Below are positions 44,646-53,400 of a DNA stretch of 64,000 bases, one piece after another. The position numbers and the translations under genes were made by a program. Source of the stretch: Bog-473 sp963706555. Lineage in GTDB: Bacteria > Actinomycetota > Acidimicrobiia > Acidimicrobiales > RAAP-2. Every line of letters begins with the position of its first letter. The stretch's first letter is position 1. The notes beneath the pieces were generated by a model, which did not search any database, was not told the DNA's origin, and saw nothing but the letters and a program-made list of their open reading frames with translations. Location of the stretch: NCBI GenBank assembly GCA_963706555.1, contig OY970164.1:5394001-5458000 (forward strand). The letters are read 5' to 3'.

Positions 44646-45794
44646 TCAGGCCAGCTTGGCGGCGATCGACGAGGCACCGCGCAGCACCAAGCCGTCGGCG
44701 CCGGCTGCGCTGTAACGAGCCATGGGCCGCTCGCGCGCTTCGGCGATCATGTCGTCCAACAGGCGGGCAAAGGGCACGGCGGGATCGATCCACAGGTAGC
44801 GGGCCAACGAGCCGGGAATGGTGTTGATCTCGTTGACGACCCACTCGCTGCCGTCGGTGAGAAAATCGATGCGGGCGACGCCACGGACCAGCGCGAGCTC
44901 GCCGATACGGCGGGCGGCGCGGCGAAGGTCGTCGGCCAGCGCCGGCGGCAGGTCGGCCGGGAGCTCCCGTGGCGCGCTCGCCATGCCCTCACCACCGACG
45001 TACTTGTCGATGTAGCCCAGAATCTCATTGCCGGTCGAGCCGGCGTGGCCGGACGATCGCAGTGGACGCTCGATCGCTGACACCTCCGTGTCGGGCCAGC
45101 AGCGCAGGGCCACCTGGACGTCGAAGAGGTCGGGGCGAAACGGCTCGAGTACCGCTCCGGCGCGAAGATGCACGCTCCCGTGCGCGCTCGTGCCGAGCAG
45201 TGCCTTGGCAGTCGCCAAGTCCTCGACCACCTCGATCCCGATGGAGGAACCGCCGAAGCGCGGCTTGACGATGTACGGGCCGGCGAATCCGAGTTCCTCC
45301 GCCTGGTCACCCGCAGACGACGTCAGCGCCACCCGGGGCAACGTCGGAAGGCCGGCCGCCACCATCACTCCACCGAAGGCCAACTTGTCCATCCCGAGTG
45401 CGGCCGCCGCCACGCCGGGGCCGGTGTAGGCGATCCCCGCGCCGTCGAGTGCCGCCTGCAGCGTTCCATCTTCACCGGGACCACCGTGGCAACACACCAC
45501 GGCGACCTCGAAGGCGATCGGCTTTTGCTTCGAGAACCGCGAGCCGGTTGCTTCGAATCCTCCGCCAGCACCCAGCACGAGACGCATGGGCTGCGACCCC
45601 TTCGGCACGCCGTCAAGGAACGCCGTCGCCTCGAGCGCCGCATCCACGGCGAACCACTCGGCGGTCTTCGTCCAGTAGAGCGCCTGCACGTTGTGACCGG
45701 CGCGTTGCAGCTCATGTGCCGCCTGGAGTCCGGTCAAGACGCTGACGTCGTGCTCGGGGGAGGGACCCCCGAAGATCACGGCGATTTCAGACAC
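44646..45794 (-). CDS. ddl: D-alanine--D-alanine ligase
   Basis: 382-residue ATP-grasp enzyme joining two D-Ala for peptidoglycan synthesis. Motifs: VIFGGPSPEHDVSVLTG at the N-terminus, CHGGPGEDGTLQAALDGAGI, MDKLAFGGVM, KPRFGGSSIGIEVV and the metal-binding NEINTIPGSL. Length is normal. It is the last gene of the minus-strand cell-wall operon hydrolase-murF-ddl. The spacer to murF contains the 15-bp tandem array. Confidence 0.95.
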   Translation of the reverse strand: MSEIAVIFGGPSPEHDVSVLTGLQAAHELQRAGHNVQALYWTKTAEWFAVDAALEATAFLDGVPKGSQPMRLVLGAGGGFEATGSRFSKQKPIAFEVAVVCCHGGPGEDGTLQAALDGAGIAYTGPGVAAAALGMDKLAFGGVMVAAGLPTLPRVALTSSAGDQAEELGFAGPYIVKPRFGGSSIGIEVVEDLATAKALLGTSAHGSVHLRAGAVLEPFRPDLFDVQVALRCWPDTEVSAIERPLRSSGHAGSTGNEILGYIDKYVGGEGMASAPRELPADLPPALADDLRRAARRIGELALVRGVARIDFLTDGSEWVVNEINTIPGSLARYLWIDPAVPFARLLDDMIAEARERPMARYSAAGADGLVLRGASSIAAKLA

Positions 45795-45840
45795 GGTGGT
45801 TTCCTCGCTTCATTGGCATGGGGTGACTGGGGTCATTCGG

Positions 45841-45910
45841 TGACTGGGTCATGGGTGACTGGGTCATGGGTGACTGGGTCATGGGTGACTGGGTCATGGG
45901 TGACTGGGGG
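45841..45910. repeat. 15-bp tandem repeat (4.7 copies)
   Basis: Four perfect head-to-tail copies of TGACTGGGTCATGGG plus a partial fifth, with a degenerate copy further left (45821-45840). It fills the murF-ddl spacer, so it is transcribed in the operon. A likely VNTR. Confidence 0.9.
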
Positions 45911-45954
45911 TGCGATGTGCGGTGGCACCCGCCCTTTGCCCTGGGCGGGCGGCC

Positions 45955-47556
45955 TCAACGGTAGTGGTCCGGCAGATCGTTCTCGTACAGCACGGCGTCC
46001 CCAGGCCCGAGGGTGGTCCGCACCCAGGCCACCGCTTCGTCCCTGGTCCGGACCCGGCGGGACGGCTGTGGGGACCACCCGGCTTCGAGGGCACGCCGAT
46101 TGGTCTCGCCCACGATCACCAGATCGGTGACAACGGAGGCCGCAGCGTGGGCGAACGAGCGATTCTCCTCGAACTGACGGGGGCCGAGCTCGACCATGCC
46201 CGGGGTCACGACCGCACGGCGGCCGCCGACCCCCCGTCGGGCCAGTTCGGCCAGCGCGGCCCGGGCCCCGCTGGGGTTGGAGTTGAACGTGTCGTCGATC
46301 ACCCACACCCCCGAGGGCGCCGGCGCCGACGCGAGCCGGTTGGCAACGGGAGGGAGCCCGGCGATACGCCCGAGCGCCACATTGTGCGGTACACCGAGCG
46401 CGAACGCCACGGCCAACGCACAGGCGAGGTTGGTCGGCTGCACCGACGTGGGCAGGGCCAGACCAGTTCCGATAGCCCCTCCGGCCACGTACACCGTCAT
46501 GCCGGAGGGGCCGCCCGCTTCCCCATCCACATCCGTTCTGTCGACATCCGGCGCGTCGACATCCGCCACGTCCCCATCGGCCACGTCCACATGGGCGACA
46601 CACACATCCGCCGCGGCATCCGTGGCGCTGCAACGCACCACCGACTTGCCTCCGGCCGCCGCCAGCCGATCGGCGAGCGCAGCCAAGCGGGGGTCATCGA
46701 CGTTGAGGACGACCGTGTGCGCGTTCTCGGTGATCTCGGCCTTGGCCGCGACGATTGCGTCCTCGGTCTTGAAGCGCTCCAGATGCACCGGACCGATGGC
46801 CGTGATCACGGCGATCTCCGGAGGACACCACCGGCAGAGATCAGCGATCTCGCCCTTGCCGTAGGTGCCCATCTCGGCCACGAAGACGTCGGTGCCCGGC
46901 GCCAGTTGCTCGTTGACGGCCCGCGCCAACCCGGCGCGGTTGTTGAACGAGGCAGGACTGGCCACCACCGTGCGCGACCCTGCGACCAGATGCGCGACGT
47001 GCTGCTTGGTCGAGGTCTTGCCGAACGAGCCGGTGATCGCCACCACGACGGGAGCGACTTGCGCCAGGCGCTCCCGCGCCGTCGTGACATACGGCCGCAT
47101 GAGCCGGCGCTCCACGGGGCTCAGCACGGCACAGGCCGCGTCGACGAGGAGCGGTACCGCACACGCACCGAGTGCGGCGACCGGCGCGGCGTGATGCACC
47201 AGGACTCCGATCACGATCACGACGGCCTGAAAGATGAGCCACACGCCGGCCAGGAGCCGGAGCCTGCGGGTGAAGGCCAGCGGTGAGGTGCGCCCGCGCA
47301 CGCCGAGAAACGGCGGACCGACGATGACGACCGCGGCCGTCGCCAACGACACGAGCGGGGACGCGAACGCGACACCTGCCGCGGCAAGTGCCACGACCGC
47401 CATGGGCAGCGCCAGCGGCCGACTGCTCCACCAGCGCCAAGCGAAGCGCGAGGTCGACCCGGGCAGGTAGTGCTCGCGTTGGGCCACGCGGAGCCAGCGG
47501 GCGCCGGCAGGAAACAACGCCAGCCCGCAGACGATGGCGCCGATCAGTTCAGGCAC
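45955..47556 (-). CDS. murF: MurF-type Mur ligase with N-terminal membrane domain
   Basis: 533 residues. The first ~125 form four membrane helices (LIGAIVCGLALFPAG, LALPMAVVALAAAGVAFA, LATAAVVIVGPPFL, LLAGVWLIFQAVVIVIGVLV), unlike classical soluble MurF. The ligase core follows: P-loop ITGSFGKTSTKQH, SFNNRAGLARAVNEQL, VFVAEMGTYGKGEIADLC and DDTFNSNPSGARAAL. It should add D-Ala-D-Ala to UDP-MurNAc-tripeptide; the Ddl gene next to it fits. An unusual acidic insert of Val-Asp repeats (ADGDVADVDAPDVDRTDVDG) interrupts the middle domain. The GTG start overlaps the hydrolase stop by 13 bases. Confidence 0.9.
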   Translation of the reverse strand: MPELIGAIVCGLALFPAGARWLRVAQREHYLPGSTSRFAWRWWSSRPLALPMAVVALAAAGVAFASPLVSLATAAVVIVGPPFLGVRGRTSPLAFTRRLRLLAGVWLIFQAVVIVIGVLVHHAAPVAALGACAVPLLVDAACAVLSPVERRLMRPYVTTARERLAQVAPVVVAITGSFGKTSTKQHVAHLVAGSRTVVASPASFNNRAGLARAVNEQLAPGTDVFVAEMGTYGKGEIADLCRWCPPEIAVITAIGPVHLERFKTEDAIVAAKAEITENAHTVVLNVDDPRLAALADRLAAAGGKSVVRCSATDAAADVCVAHVDVADGDVADVDAPDVDRTDVDGEAGGPSGMTVYVAGGAIGTGLALPTSVQPTNLACALAVAFALGVPHNVALGRIAGLPPVANRLASAPAPSGVWVIDDTFNSNPSGARAALAELARRGVGGRRAVVTPGMVELGPRQFEENRSFAHAAASVVTDLVIVGETNRRALEAGWSPQPSRRVRTRDEAVAWVRTTLGPGDAVLYENDLPDHYR

Positions 47557-48290
47557 GACACCACGGCGGCGCGCAGGGCGGCAGGAATGAGCAGCGGGGT
47601 CAGGTGCCCGACGTCGGGGAACACTTCGAGGTCGCCGTGCGCCAGGCGTGCGAGGGCGCGTTCGGCCATCTCGAGCGGAGCCGCAGTGTCAGCGGCGCCC
47701 CACACCATATGGACGGGACACTGCACGGCGTCGAGTTGCTCCTCGTACGTCTCGTTGACCGCGCGCACATGGATCTGGCGCATGACGCCCTGGACCGCCT
47801 TGTAGTCGGCCGACCCGTAGCGCTGGCGTGCGCGCTCCATGGTGTTGTCAGTGACGAGGTTCATGCGGTGCAAGCTCCGGATGGCCTTGTACGCGGGCGC
47901 CACCCGCGCCCGCCGACCCTCGGGATGGAGCAGCGGCACGCCGGTGAGGATCAGGGCCGAGACTGACGCCGGGCGTTGGGTGGCCAGATGGAGGGCCACC
48001 CGGCCACCGAAGGAATGACCGAGCAGGATGATCGGGCTCTCCATGTCGCTCAGGACGTCGCCCACCGCCTGTGCGTATGCGGCCGCTCCCCACGCCTCCT
48101 CCGGCGGCGGGGACGCCCCGAATCCGGGCAGGTCGAGCGCCAGGGCGGGCAACGGCGCCCCGTCCACGGGTGCGACGACGGCATCGAAGTCCCGGTGCGT
48201 CCGCGCCCAGCCGTGGAGGGCGAGGACACGGGGCGCATCGGGGCCGGTGACGGAGCCGAAGAGGCTCCCGCCGGCAAAGGTCCGGAGCAT
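47544..48290 (-). CDS. alpha/beta-hydrolase
   Basis: 248 residues from the ATG at 48290. Alpha/beta-hydrolase fold: ALHGWARTHRDF (oxyanion region), nucleophile elbow LLGHSFGGRVAL (Ser), Asp in VWGAADTAAPLEMAE and His in FPDVGHLTPLL, so the triad is complete. The substrate is unknown. It is the first gene of the operon with murF and ddl and overlaps murF, which hints at a role in envelope metabolism. Confidence 0.88.
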   Translation of the reverse strand: MLRTFAGGSLFGSVTGPDAPRVLALHGWARTHRDFDAVVAPVDGAPLPALALDLPGFGASPPPEEAWGAAAYAQAVGDVLSDMESPIILLGHSFGGRVALHLATQRPASVSALILTGVPLLHPEGRRARVAPAYKAIRSLHRMNLVTDNTMERARQRYGSADYKAVQGVMRQIHVRAVNETYEEQLDAVQCPVHMVWGAADTAAPLEMAERALARLAHGDLEVFPDVGHLTPLLIPAALRAAVVSCLN

Positions 48291-48469
48291 GGAGGTCAGC
48301 CCACCCCGCCGCACCGGGTCCCGGCAAGGGGGGGCGGCAAGCGGAGCGAACCACACATCCCCGCAGGCAGATCGCCAATTTCGACCTCGGCGCTCCCTTG
48401 CGTGAGCCGTGGGGAACCCACTGCCATCTGCCGTTCCTTCCTCCCCTTCTGCGGGGTTCTGTCTGTCTC

Positions 48470-48548
48470 CATCCCCGTGCGGGGCTCCATCGTCCCCGTG
48501 CGGGGCTCCATCGTCCCCCTGCGGGGCGCCTTGGTCCCCTGCAGGGCC
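48470..48548. repeat. 21-bp tandem repeat with hairpins in divergent spacer
   Basis: Three to four units of CCATCGTCCCCGTGCGGGGCT with slight variation. Each contains a short stem CCCC-GTGC-GGGG. The array lies in the 361-base spacer between the divergent hydrolase and helicase genes, which otherwise shows no gene. It could affect both leaders or both promoters. Confidence 0.75.
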
Positions 48549-48651
48549 GTTGCGGCGTGCTCATTCCCAACCAAACTGCCGGGTCACCCTACCGAAGGGA
48601 CCAGACCCTCGAGCCCAGGGAGCAACCGTTCGGTACGGTGAGCACGTGGTG

Positions 48652-50277
48652 ATGACGTTCGAAGGTGAGGCCTGGGAGACGCTCCCGGGCGCGAGCCGTC
48701 TCACGCTGGCCCAACGCGCCGCCATCGAGGCCGAGGACCCGCTGCTCTGCGTCATGGCCGGGGCCGGGGCCGGAAAGACCAGGGTGCTCACCCTGCGGGT
48801 GGCCCGACGGGTGCGCGACGGCTCCATCGAAGCGGACCGGGCCCTGGTCACCACCTTCAGCCGCAAAGCGGCCGAGGAGCTCAGGACACGCCTGTGGTCG
48901 CTCGGGGTCTCCGGCATCAAGGCTGGAACCTTTCACCACACTGCGCTCGGGCTTCTCCGGGAGCATCGAGCCCAGCGTGGCCGACCGGAGCCGCAACTGC
49001 TCCCCGACCGGCGCCGCCTGCTGGCCGACCTGGTCACGGGTGACCCCCGCCGGGTGCGCGCCCTCGACGGTGAGATCGGGTGGGCCAAGGCGCGTCTCGT
49101 CACCCCCGACCGCTACGAGGTCGAGGCCCGCCGCGCCAAACGCCGCACCGGCATCCGCTCCGACCAGGTGGCCGACGCCTACGTCCGCTATGAGGAAGAG
49201 CGCGTCCGCCGACGCGTGCTCGACTTCGACGACCTCATCACGACCTGCGCCGATGCGTTGGCCGGGGATGCGGCGTTCGCCGACGGGGTGCGCTGGCGGA
49301 CCCGGCATCTGTTCGTCGACGAGATGCAGGATGTCAATCCGGCCCAGTTCCGGTTGCTCACGGCCCTCCTGTCCGATGAGCCCGACCTCTTCGTCGTCGG
49401 TGATCCCAACCAGTCGGTCTACGGGTTCAATGGCGCGGATCCGTCCCTGCTGTATCGATTGCCCGAGATCCTGCGCGGCACGAAAGTCATCCGGCTCGAC
49501 GAGAACCACCGCTGTACCCCGCAAGTGGTGGCAGTGGCCACGGCCGTGCTACGCGACAGTGAGACCGACGAGACGGTCCTGGGTGAGATCGATGCCGCGA
49601 CAAGCAGCAGAGTGGACGGCCCGGTGCCGACCGTGATCGCCCACGCCAGCGACGCCGACGAGGCTGCGTGGACCGCTTCGCGCGCCAAGCAGTCGCGCCT
49701 TCCCGGCATGCGCTGGTCCAGCATCGCCGTGCTGGCCCGCACCAACGCCCAACTGGCACTCGTACAGGCGGCCATGGAGGCGGCGAACGTGCCCTGCCAG
49801 GTGGCCGGTTCGGATCTGGGCCCGGCCAGCGACCTGCGCGGCGGATGGTCGGTTCGACGCCACGTCGATCACGACGACGAGCCCGACCCCGAACCCGTCG
49901 ACCACGATCGCGTCGTGCTCACCACCTTCCACCGGGCCAAGGGGTTGCAGTGGCACACAGTCCTGATCATCGGCCTGAGCACGGGACTGATGCCGCTCGC
50001 ATCCGCGCAGACCACCGAGGCGGTCAACGAGGAGCGGCGACTGCTCTACGTGGCGCTCACCCGGGCCGAGGAAGAGCTGTGGTGCAGCTGGTCCGAAGGC
50101 GACGACGTCCGCACTGCGTCGGGATCGGGGCGGGTCAGGGGTCCGAGCCCGTGGTTGGCGCCTATTGAGCGGACGATCGCGCAGCTCACCAAAGCGGCCG
50201 CGCCCACTGCCGCCTCCGACGTGGCCGCACGAGTGGCCGAGCTGCGTCAGCGCCTTGTCGGTGAGGGCGACACCTGA
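48652..50277 (+). CDS. compact UvrD/PcrA-like superfamily 1 helicase
   Basis: 541 residues. SF1A motifs in order: Q-motif LTLAQRAAIEAED, Walker A GAGAGKTRVLTLRV, TTFSRKAAEELRTR, Walker B LFVDEMQDVNPAQFRL, motif III VGDPNQSVYGFNGA, motif IV LDENHRCTP, motif V VLTTFHRAKGLQWHTVLI and motif VI LLYVALTRAEEELW. It is ~200 residues shorter than UvrD/PcrA, mainly because the 2B region is reduced, so it resembles UvrD2-like actinobacterial paralogues without the HRDC tail. ATP-dependent DNA unwinding is expected. The stop TGA overlaps the next ATG. Confidence 0.88.
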   Translation: MTFEGEAWETLPGASRLTLAQRAAIEAEDPLLCVMAGAGAGKTRVLTLRVARRVRDGSIEADRALVTTFSRKAAEELRTRLWSLGVSGIKAGTFHHTALGLLREHRAQRGRPEPQLLPDRRRLLADLVTGDPRRVRALDGEIGWAKARLVTPDRYEVEARRAKRRTGIRSDQVADAYVRYEEERVRRRVLDFDDLITTCADALAGDAAFADGVRWRTRHLFVDEMQDVNPAQFRLLTALLSDEPDLFVVGDPNQSVYGFNGADPSLLYRLPEILRGTKVIRLDENHRCTPQVVAVATAVLRDSETDETVLGEIDAATSSRVDGPVPTVIAHASDADEAAWTASRAKQSRLPGMRWSSIAVLARTNAQLALVQAAMEAANVPCQVAGSDLGPASDLRGGWSVRRHVDHDDEPDPEPVDHDRVVLTTFHRAKGLQWHTVLIIGLSTGLMPLASAQTTEAVNEERRLLYVALTRAEEELWCSWSEGDDVRTASGSGRVRGPSPWLAPIERTIAQLTKAAAPTAASDVAARVAELRQRLVGEGDT

Positions 50278-51767
50278 TGGCGGTCCACGAGGCGGAGAGC
50301 ACGAATCACCTCGCACCATTGCGCCTGGTGGTCGGCGACCGGTACGTGTTGTCGGGCGCCTCTGTGCACGACGACTACACGCACGACGAGGCGATGACGG
50401 TGGAGCCGGTCGTGCCCTTGGCCGTCGTGCTTCCCGCTTCGACCCACGAGGTGAGCGAACTCCTGCGTCACGCCACCCGGGCGCGCCTCCCGGTCGTGGC
50501 GCGCGGAAGTGGGACCGGCCTCTCGGGTGGGTGCCAACCCGTGGCCGACGGGATCCTCATCGCCTTCGACCGCATGCAGGCGATCAAGGAGATCGACACG
50601 GAGAACCAGGTGGCCGTGGTCGAGCCGGGCGTCACGCTGGAGCAGCTCGATCGCGCGCTGGCTCCCCTCGGCCTGATCTATCCGGTCTCCCCGGGCGAGC
50701 CGGGCGCGTCCCTCGGGGGCAACGTCGCGACCAACGCCGGAGGTATGCGTGCCGTGCGCTACGGCGTGACGCGCCACCACGTCCTCGGCCTCGAGGTGGT
50801 GCTGGCCGACGGCACCGTCATGCGGACCGGTGGCAAGTTCGTGAAGGTCTCCTCGGGCTACGACCTCACGCAACTGCTCATCGGCTCAGAGGGGACCTTG
50901 GCCGTCACCACCGAGATCACCCTGAAGGTCGAACCGCGCCTGGCCCACGCAGCCACGGTGCTCGCACCTTTCGCCACTCTGGCCGAGGTAGCCAAGGCGG
51001 TGCCGCACATCGTGAGCAGCGGGGTCGATCCGAGCATCCTCGAATACATCGACGTGCTCGCCATGGCCGGCATCACCAGCAGCGCCGGCCTCGATCTGGG
51101 TATCCCCGAGGAGACCAAGGCGGCGACCATGGCCTACCTGGTCGTCGTGCTCGAAGGCATGCAGGCGGACAGGGTGGAAGAAGACGTCGAGCAGCTCGCC
51201 ACGCTCCTCTCCACGCTCGGTGCCCTGGACGTCTTCATTCTCCCGGCGACGGCGGGAGCGCAGCTCATTTCGGCCCGGGAGAAGGCGTTCTTCGTGGCCA
51301 AGGCATCGGGCGCGGACGACATCGTCGATGCCGTTATCCCGCGGGCGGGCATCCCCGAGTATCTCGCCCGGGTGGCTGAGCTGGCCGCGGCCAACGGCGC
51401 CCTCATCACGGGATGCGGCCACGTCGGCGACGGCAACGTCCACCTCTCGGTCTTCCAGCCCGACGAGGTCCGCCGCCACGAGCTGCTCCATGCCATCTTC
51501 GAGACCGCCATCGGCGCCGGGGGCGCCATCGCCGGCGAGCACGGCATCGGGACCGCCAAGCTCGAGTACTTCCTCGAGACGCAGGACCCCGTGAGCCTCG
51601 ACCTCATGCGCGCCATCAAGCGCGTCTTCGATCCCCTCGGCCTTCTCGGGCCCGATCGGCTGCTCGGCGTGACGCGTGAGAGCGGAGGCGGAGGCGGGGG
51701 CGGCGGGGATGACGGCGGCGGGGGCGGCGGGGGTGGCGGCGACACGCCGGGGATGGCACAGAGATGA
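50277..51767 (+). CDS. GlcD-like FAD-linked oxidase
   Basis: 496-residue flavoprotein of the glycolate oxidase GlcD / D-lactate dehydrogenase type. PCMH FAD-binding motifs: VVARGSGTGLSGGCQP, GEPGASLGGNVATNAGGMRA and SEGTLAVTTEITLKV. C-terminal cap: CGHVGDGNVHLSVF and AGEHGIGTAKLEYF. It oxidises a 2-hydroxy acid. An odd ~25-residue tail of almost pure Gly with two Asp follows the normal end (DRLLGVTRESG). It is coupled to the helicase gene by TGATG and followed 13 bases later by a TPP enzyme. Confidence 0.93.
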   Translation: MAVHEAESTNHLAPLRLVVGDRYVLSGASVHDDYTHDEAMTVEPVVPLAVVLPASTHEVSELLRHATRARLPVVARGSGTGLSGGCQPVADGILIAFDRMQAIKEIDTENQVAVVEPGVTLEQLDRALAPLGLIYPVSPGEPGASLGGNVATNAGGMRAVRYGVTRHHVLGLEVVLADGTVMRTGGKFVKVSSGYDLTQLLIGSEGTLAVTTEITLKVEPRLAHAATVLAPFATLAEVAKAVPHIVSSGVDPSILEYIDVLAMAGITSSAGLDLGIPEETKAATMAYLVVVLEGMQADRVEEDVEQLATLLSTLGALDVFILPATAGAQLISAREKAFFVAKASGADDIVDAVIPRAGIPEYLARVAELAAANGALITGCGHVGDGNVHLSVFQPDEVRRHELLHAIFETAIGAGGAIAGEHGIGTAKLEYFLETQDPVSLDLMRAIKRVFDPLGLLGPDRLLGVTRESGGGGGGGGDDGGGGGGGGGDTPGMAQR

Positions 51768-51780
51768 CGACAGGACGGCG

Positions 51781-53349
51781 ATGAACGGAGCCCGTGCGCT
51801 GTTGGCCACCTTGGTCGGTGCCGGTGTCGATACGTGCTTCAGCAACCCCGGGACCTCCGAGATGCACTTCGTCGCCGCGCTCGATGCGGTGCCCGAAATG
51901 CGCGGGATCCTCACGCTCTTCGAGGGTGTCGCCACCGGGGCCGCCGACGGCTACGCCCGCATGGCGGAAAAGCCGGCCGCGAACCTGCTCCACCTCGGGC
52001 CCGGATTGGGGAACGGCCTGGCGAATCTGCACAACGCGCGGCGCGCCCGCACACCGGTGGTCAACATCGTGGGCGATCACGCGACGTATCACGCCCGCTT
52101 CGACCCGCCGCTCCACTCGGACATCGCCTCGCTGGCCCGTCCGGTCTCGGGCTGGTACCGCGTGACCGCGCGGGCGGACGATGTCGCCGCGGATGCCGCC
52201 GAGGCCGTCGCCGCCGCCTACGGACCTCCCGGCTGCGTGGCCACATTGGTCCTGCCGGCGGACTCGTCGTGGTCGGAGTCCACGGTGGGGCCTTGCCCTC
52301 CCCTACCCCGGGCCTTACCCTCCGTCGTGCCCGCGGCGACCGTCGAGGAGGTCGCGCGGGTGCTGCGGTCCGGCCGCCGGGTGGCGTTGTTCCTCGGGGG
52401 CACCGCGCTGCGCTCCCGGGCATTGCGCGCCGCGAGCCGCATCAACGGGGCCACCGGCGCTCCACTCCTCGGCGAGACCTTTCCGGCCAGGTTGGAACGC
52501 GGCGCGGGAATCCCCGCCATTGACAGGCTCGGCTACCTGGCCGAGTTCGCACAAGCGCAGCTGGCGGGGGTCGAACACCTCATTTTGGTCGATGCCAAAT
52601 CGCCCGTCTCCTTCTTCGCCTATCCGGGACAGCCGAGCGACCTGGTCCCCCCGGGATGCACGGTGCACACGTTGGTGCGCCATGGTGAGGACGCACCGGG
52701 TGCGCTCGAGGCGCTCGCCGAAGCCGTCGACGCCGGTGGTGCCGGCGGTGGTGCCGGCCGCGGTGTCAGCACCGGCACGACCGCGCCGCGGCCTGACCGG
52801 CCGAGCGGCGCGTTGACGACGGAGACCTTGGCGGCAGCCATCGGCGCCGTGCTCCCTGCGCATGCTGTCGTCGTGGACGAAGGGATTACGGCAGGCCTGT
52901 CCGTGGCCGGAGCCACGGCCGGCGCCCCACCCCACGACTGGTTGACGCTCACCGGAGGCGCCATCGGCATTGGCCTTCCGGCGGCCACCGGTGCCGCAGT
53001 GGCTTCGCCCGACCGGCCCGTCCTCTGCCTGCAGGCGGACGGGAGCGCGATGTACACGCTGCAGGCCCTCTGGACGCAAGCCCGCGAGCACCTCAATGTG
53101 ACGACGGTGGTGCTGGCGAACCGCAGCTACGCGATATTGAACATGGAACTGCATCGGGTCGGCGCCGACGGGGGCACTCGTGCCCGCAAGCTCCTGGACC
53201 TCACGGATCCCGAGCTCGACTTCGTAGCCCTGTCCCGGGGTATGGGGGTGCCGGCGCGCCGCGTCGAGACAGCCGAAGAGCTCGCCGCCGCGCTGGAAGC
53301 AAGCTTCGCTGAGCCCGGCCCGAGTCTCATCGAGGTGCCGTTGCCCTGA
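51781..53349 (+). CDS. TPP-dependent enzyme (acetolactate synthase / benzoylformate decarboxylase-like)
   Basis: 522 residues. N-terminal pyrimidine-binding domain with the catalytic Glu in LTLFEGVATGAADGYARM, a central domain and a C-terminal PP domain with the TPP signature QADGSAMYTLQALW...NRSYAIL. The family (annotated as acetolactate synthase large subunit, MdlC-like) decarboxylates 2-keto acids. No small ALS subunit is nearby and the FAD-binding loop is not obvious, so a decarboxylase or lyase role is likelier than branched-chain synthesis. Pairing with the GlcD-like oxidase suggests a 2-hydroxy acid to 2-keto acid to aldehyde route (inference). ATG with AGGA upstream. Confidence 0.88.
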   Translation: MNGARALLATLVGAGVDTCFSNPGTSEMHFVAALDAVPEMRGILTLFEGVATGAADGYARMAEKPAANLLHLGPGLGNGLANLHNARRARTPVVNIVGDHATYHARFDPPLHSDIASLARPVSGWYRVTARADDVAADAAEAVAAAYGPPGCVATLVLPADSSWSESTVGPCPPLPRALPSVVPAATVEEVARVLRSGRRVALFLGGTALRSRALRAASRINGATGAPLLGETFPARLERGAGIPAIDRLGYLAEFAQAQLAGVEHLILVDAKSPVSFFAYPGQPSDLVPPGCTVHTLVRHGEDAPGALEALAEAVDAGGAGGGAGRGVSTGTTAPRPDRPSGALTTETLAAAIGAVLPAHAVVVDEGITAGLSVAGATAGAPPHDWLTLTGGAIGIGLPAATGAAVASPDRPVLCLQADGSAMYTLQALWTQAREHLNVTTVVLANRSYAILNMELHRVGADGGTRARKLLDLTDPELDFVALSRGMGVPARRVETAEELAAALEASFAEPGPSLIEVPLP

Positions 53350-53400
53350 GGCGGGCATGGACCTCAGGCGGGCTGGAACTCAGGCGGACAGAGACATCAG
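53348..53400. repeat. short TCAGGCGG tandem array between convergent genes
   Basis: Three to four imperfect ~16-17-bp units around CTCAGGCGGGCTGGAA, ending TCAGGCGGACAGAGACATCA. It starts within the stop codon of the TPP-enzyme gene and reaches the end of xthA. The GGCGGACAG core recurs in the array at 62686-62764. Confidence 0.6.

Noticed and set aside
45833..46633. Minus frame ending in PVTHD repeats
   Set aside because: It is the 15-bp tandem array read through in a shadow frame of murF, not a protein.
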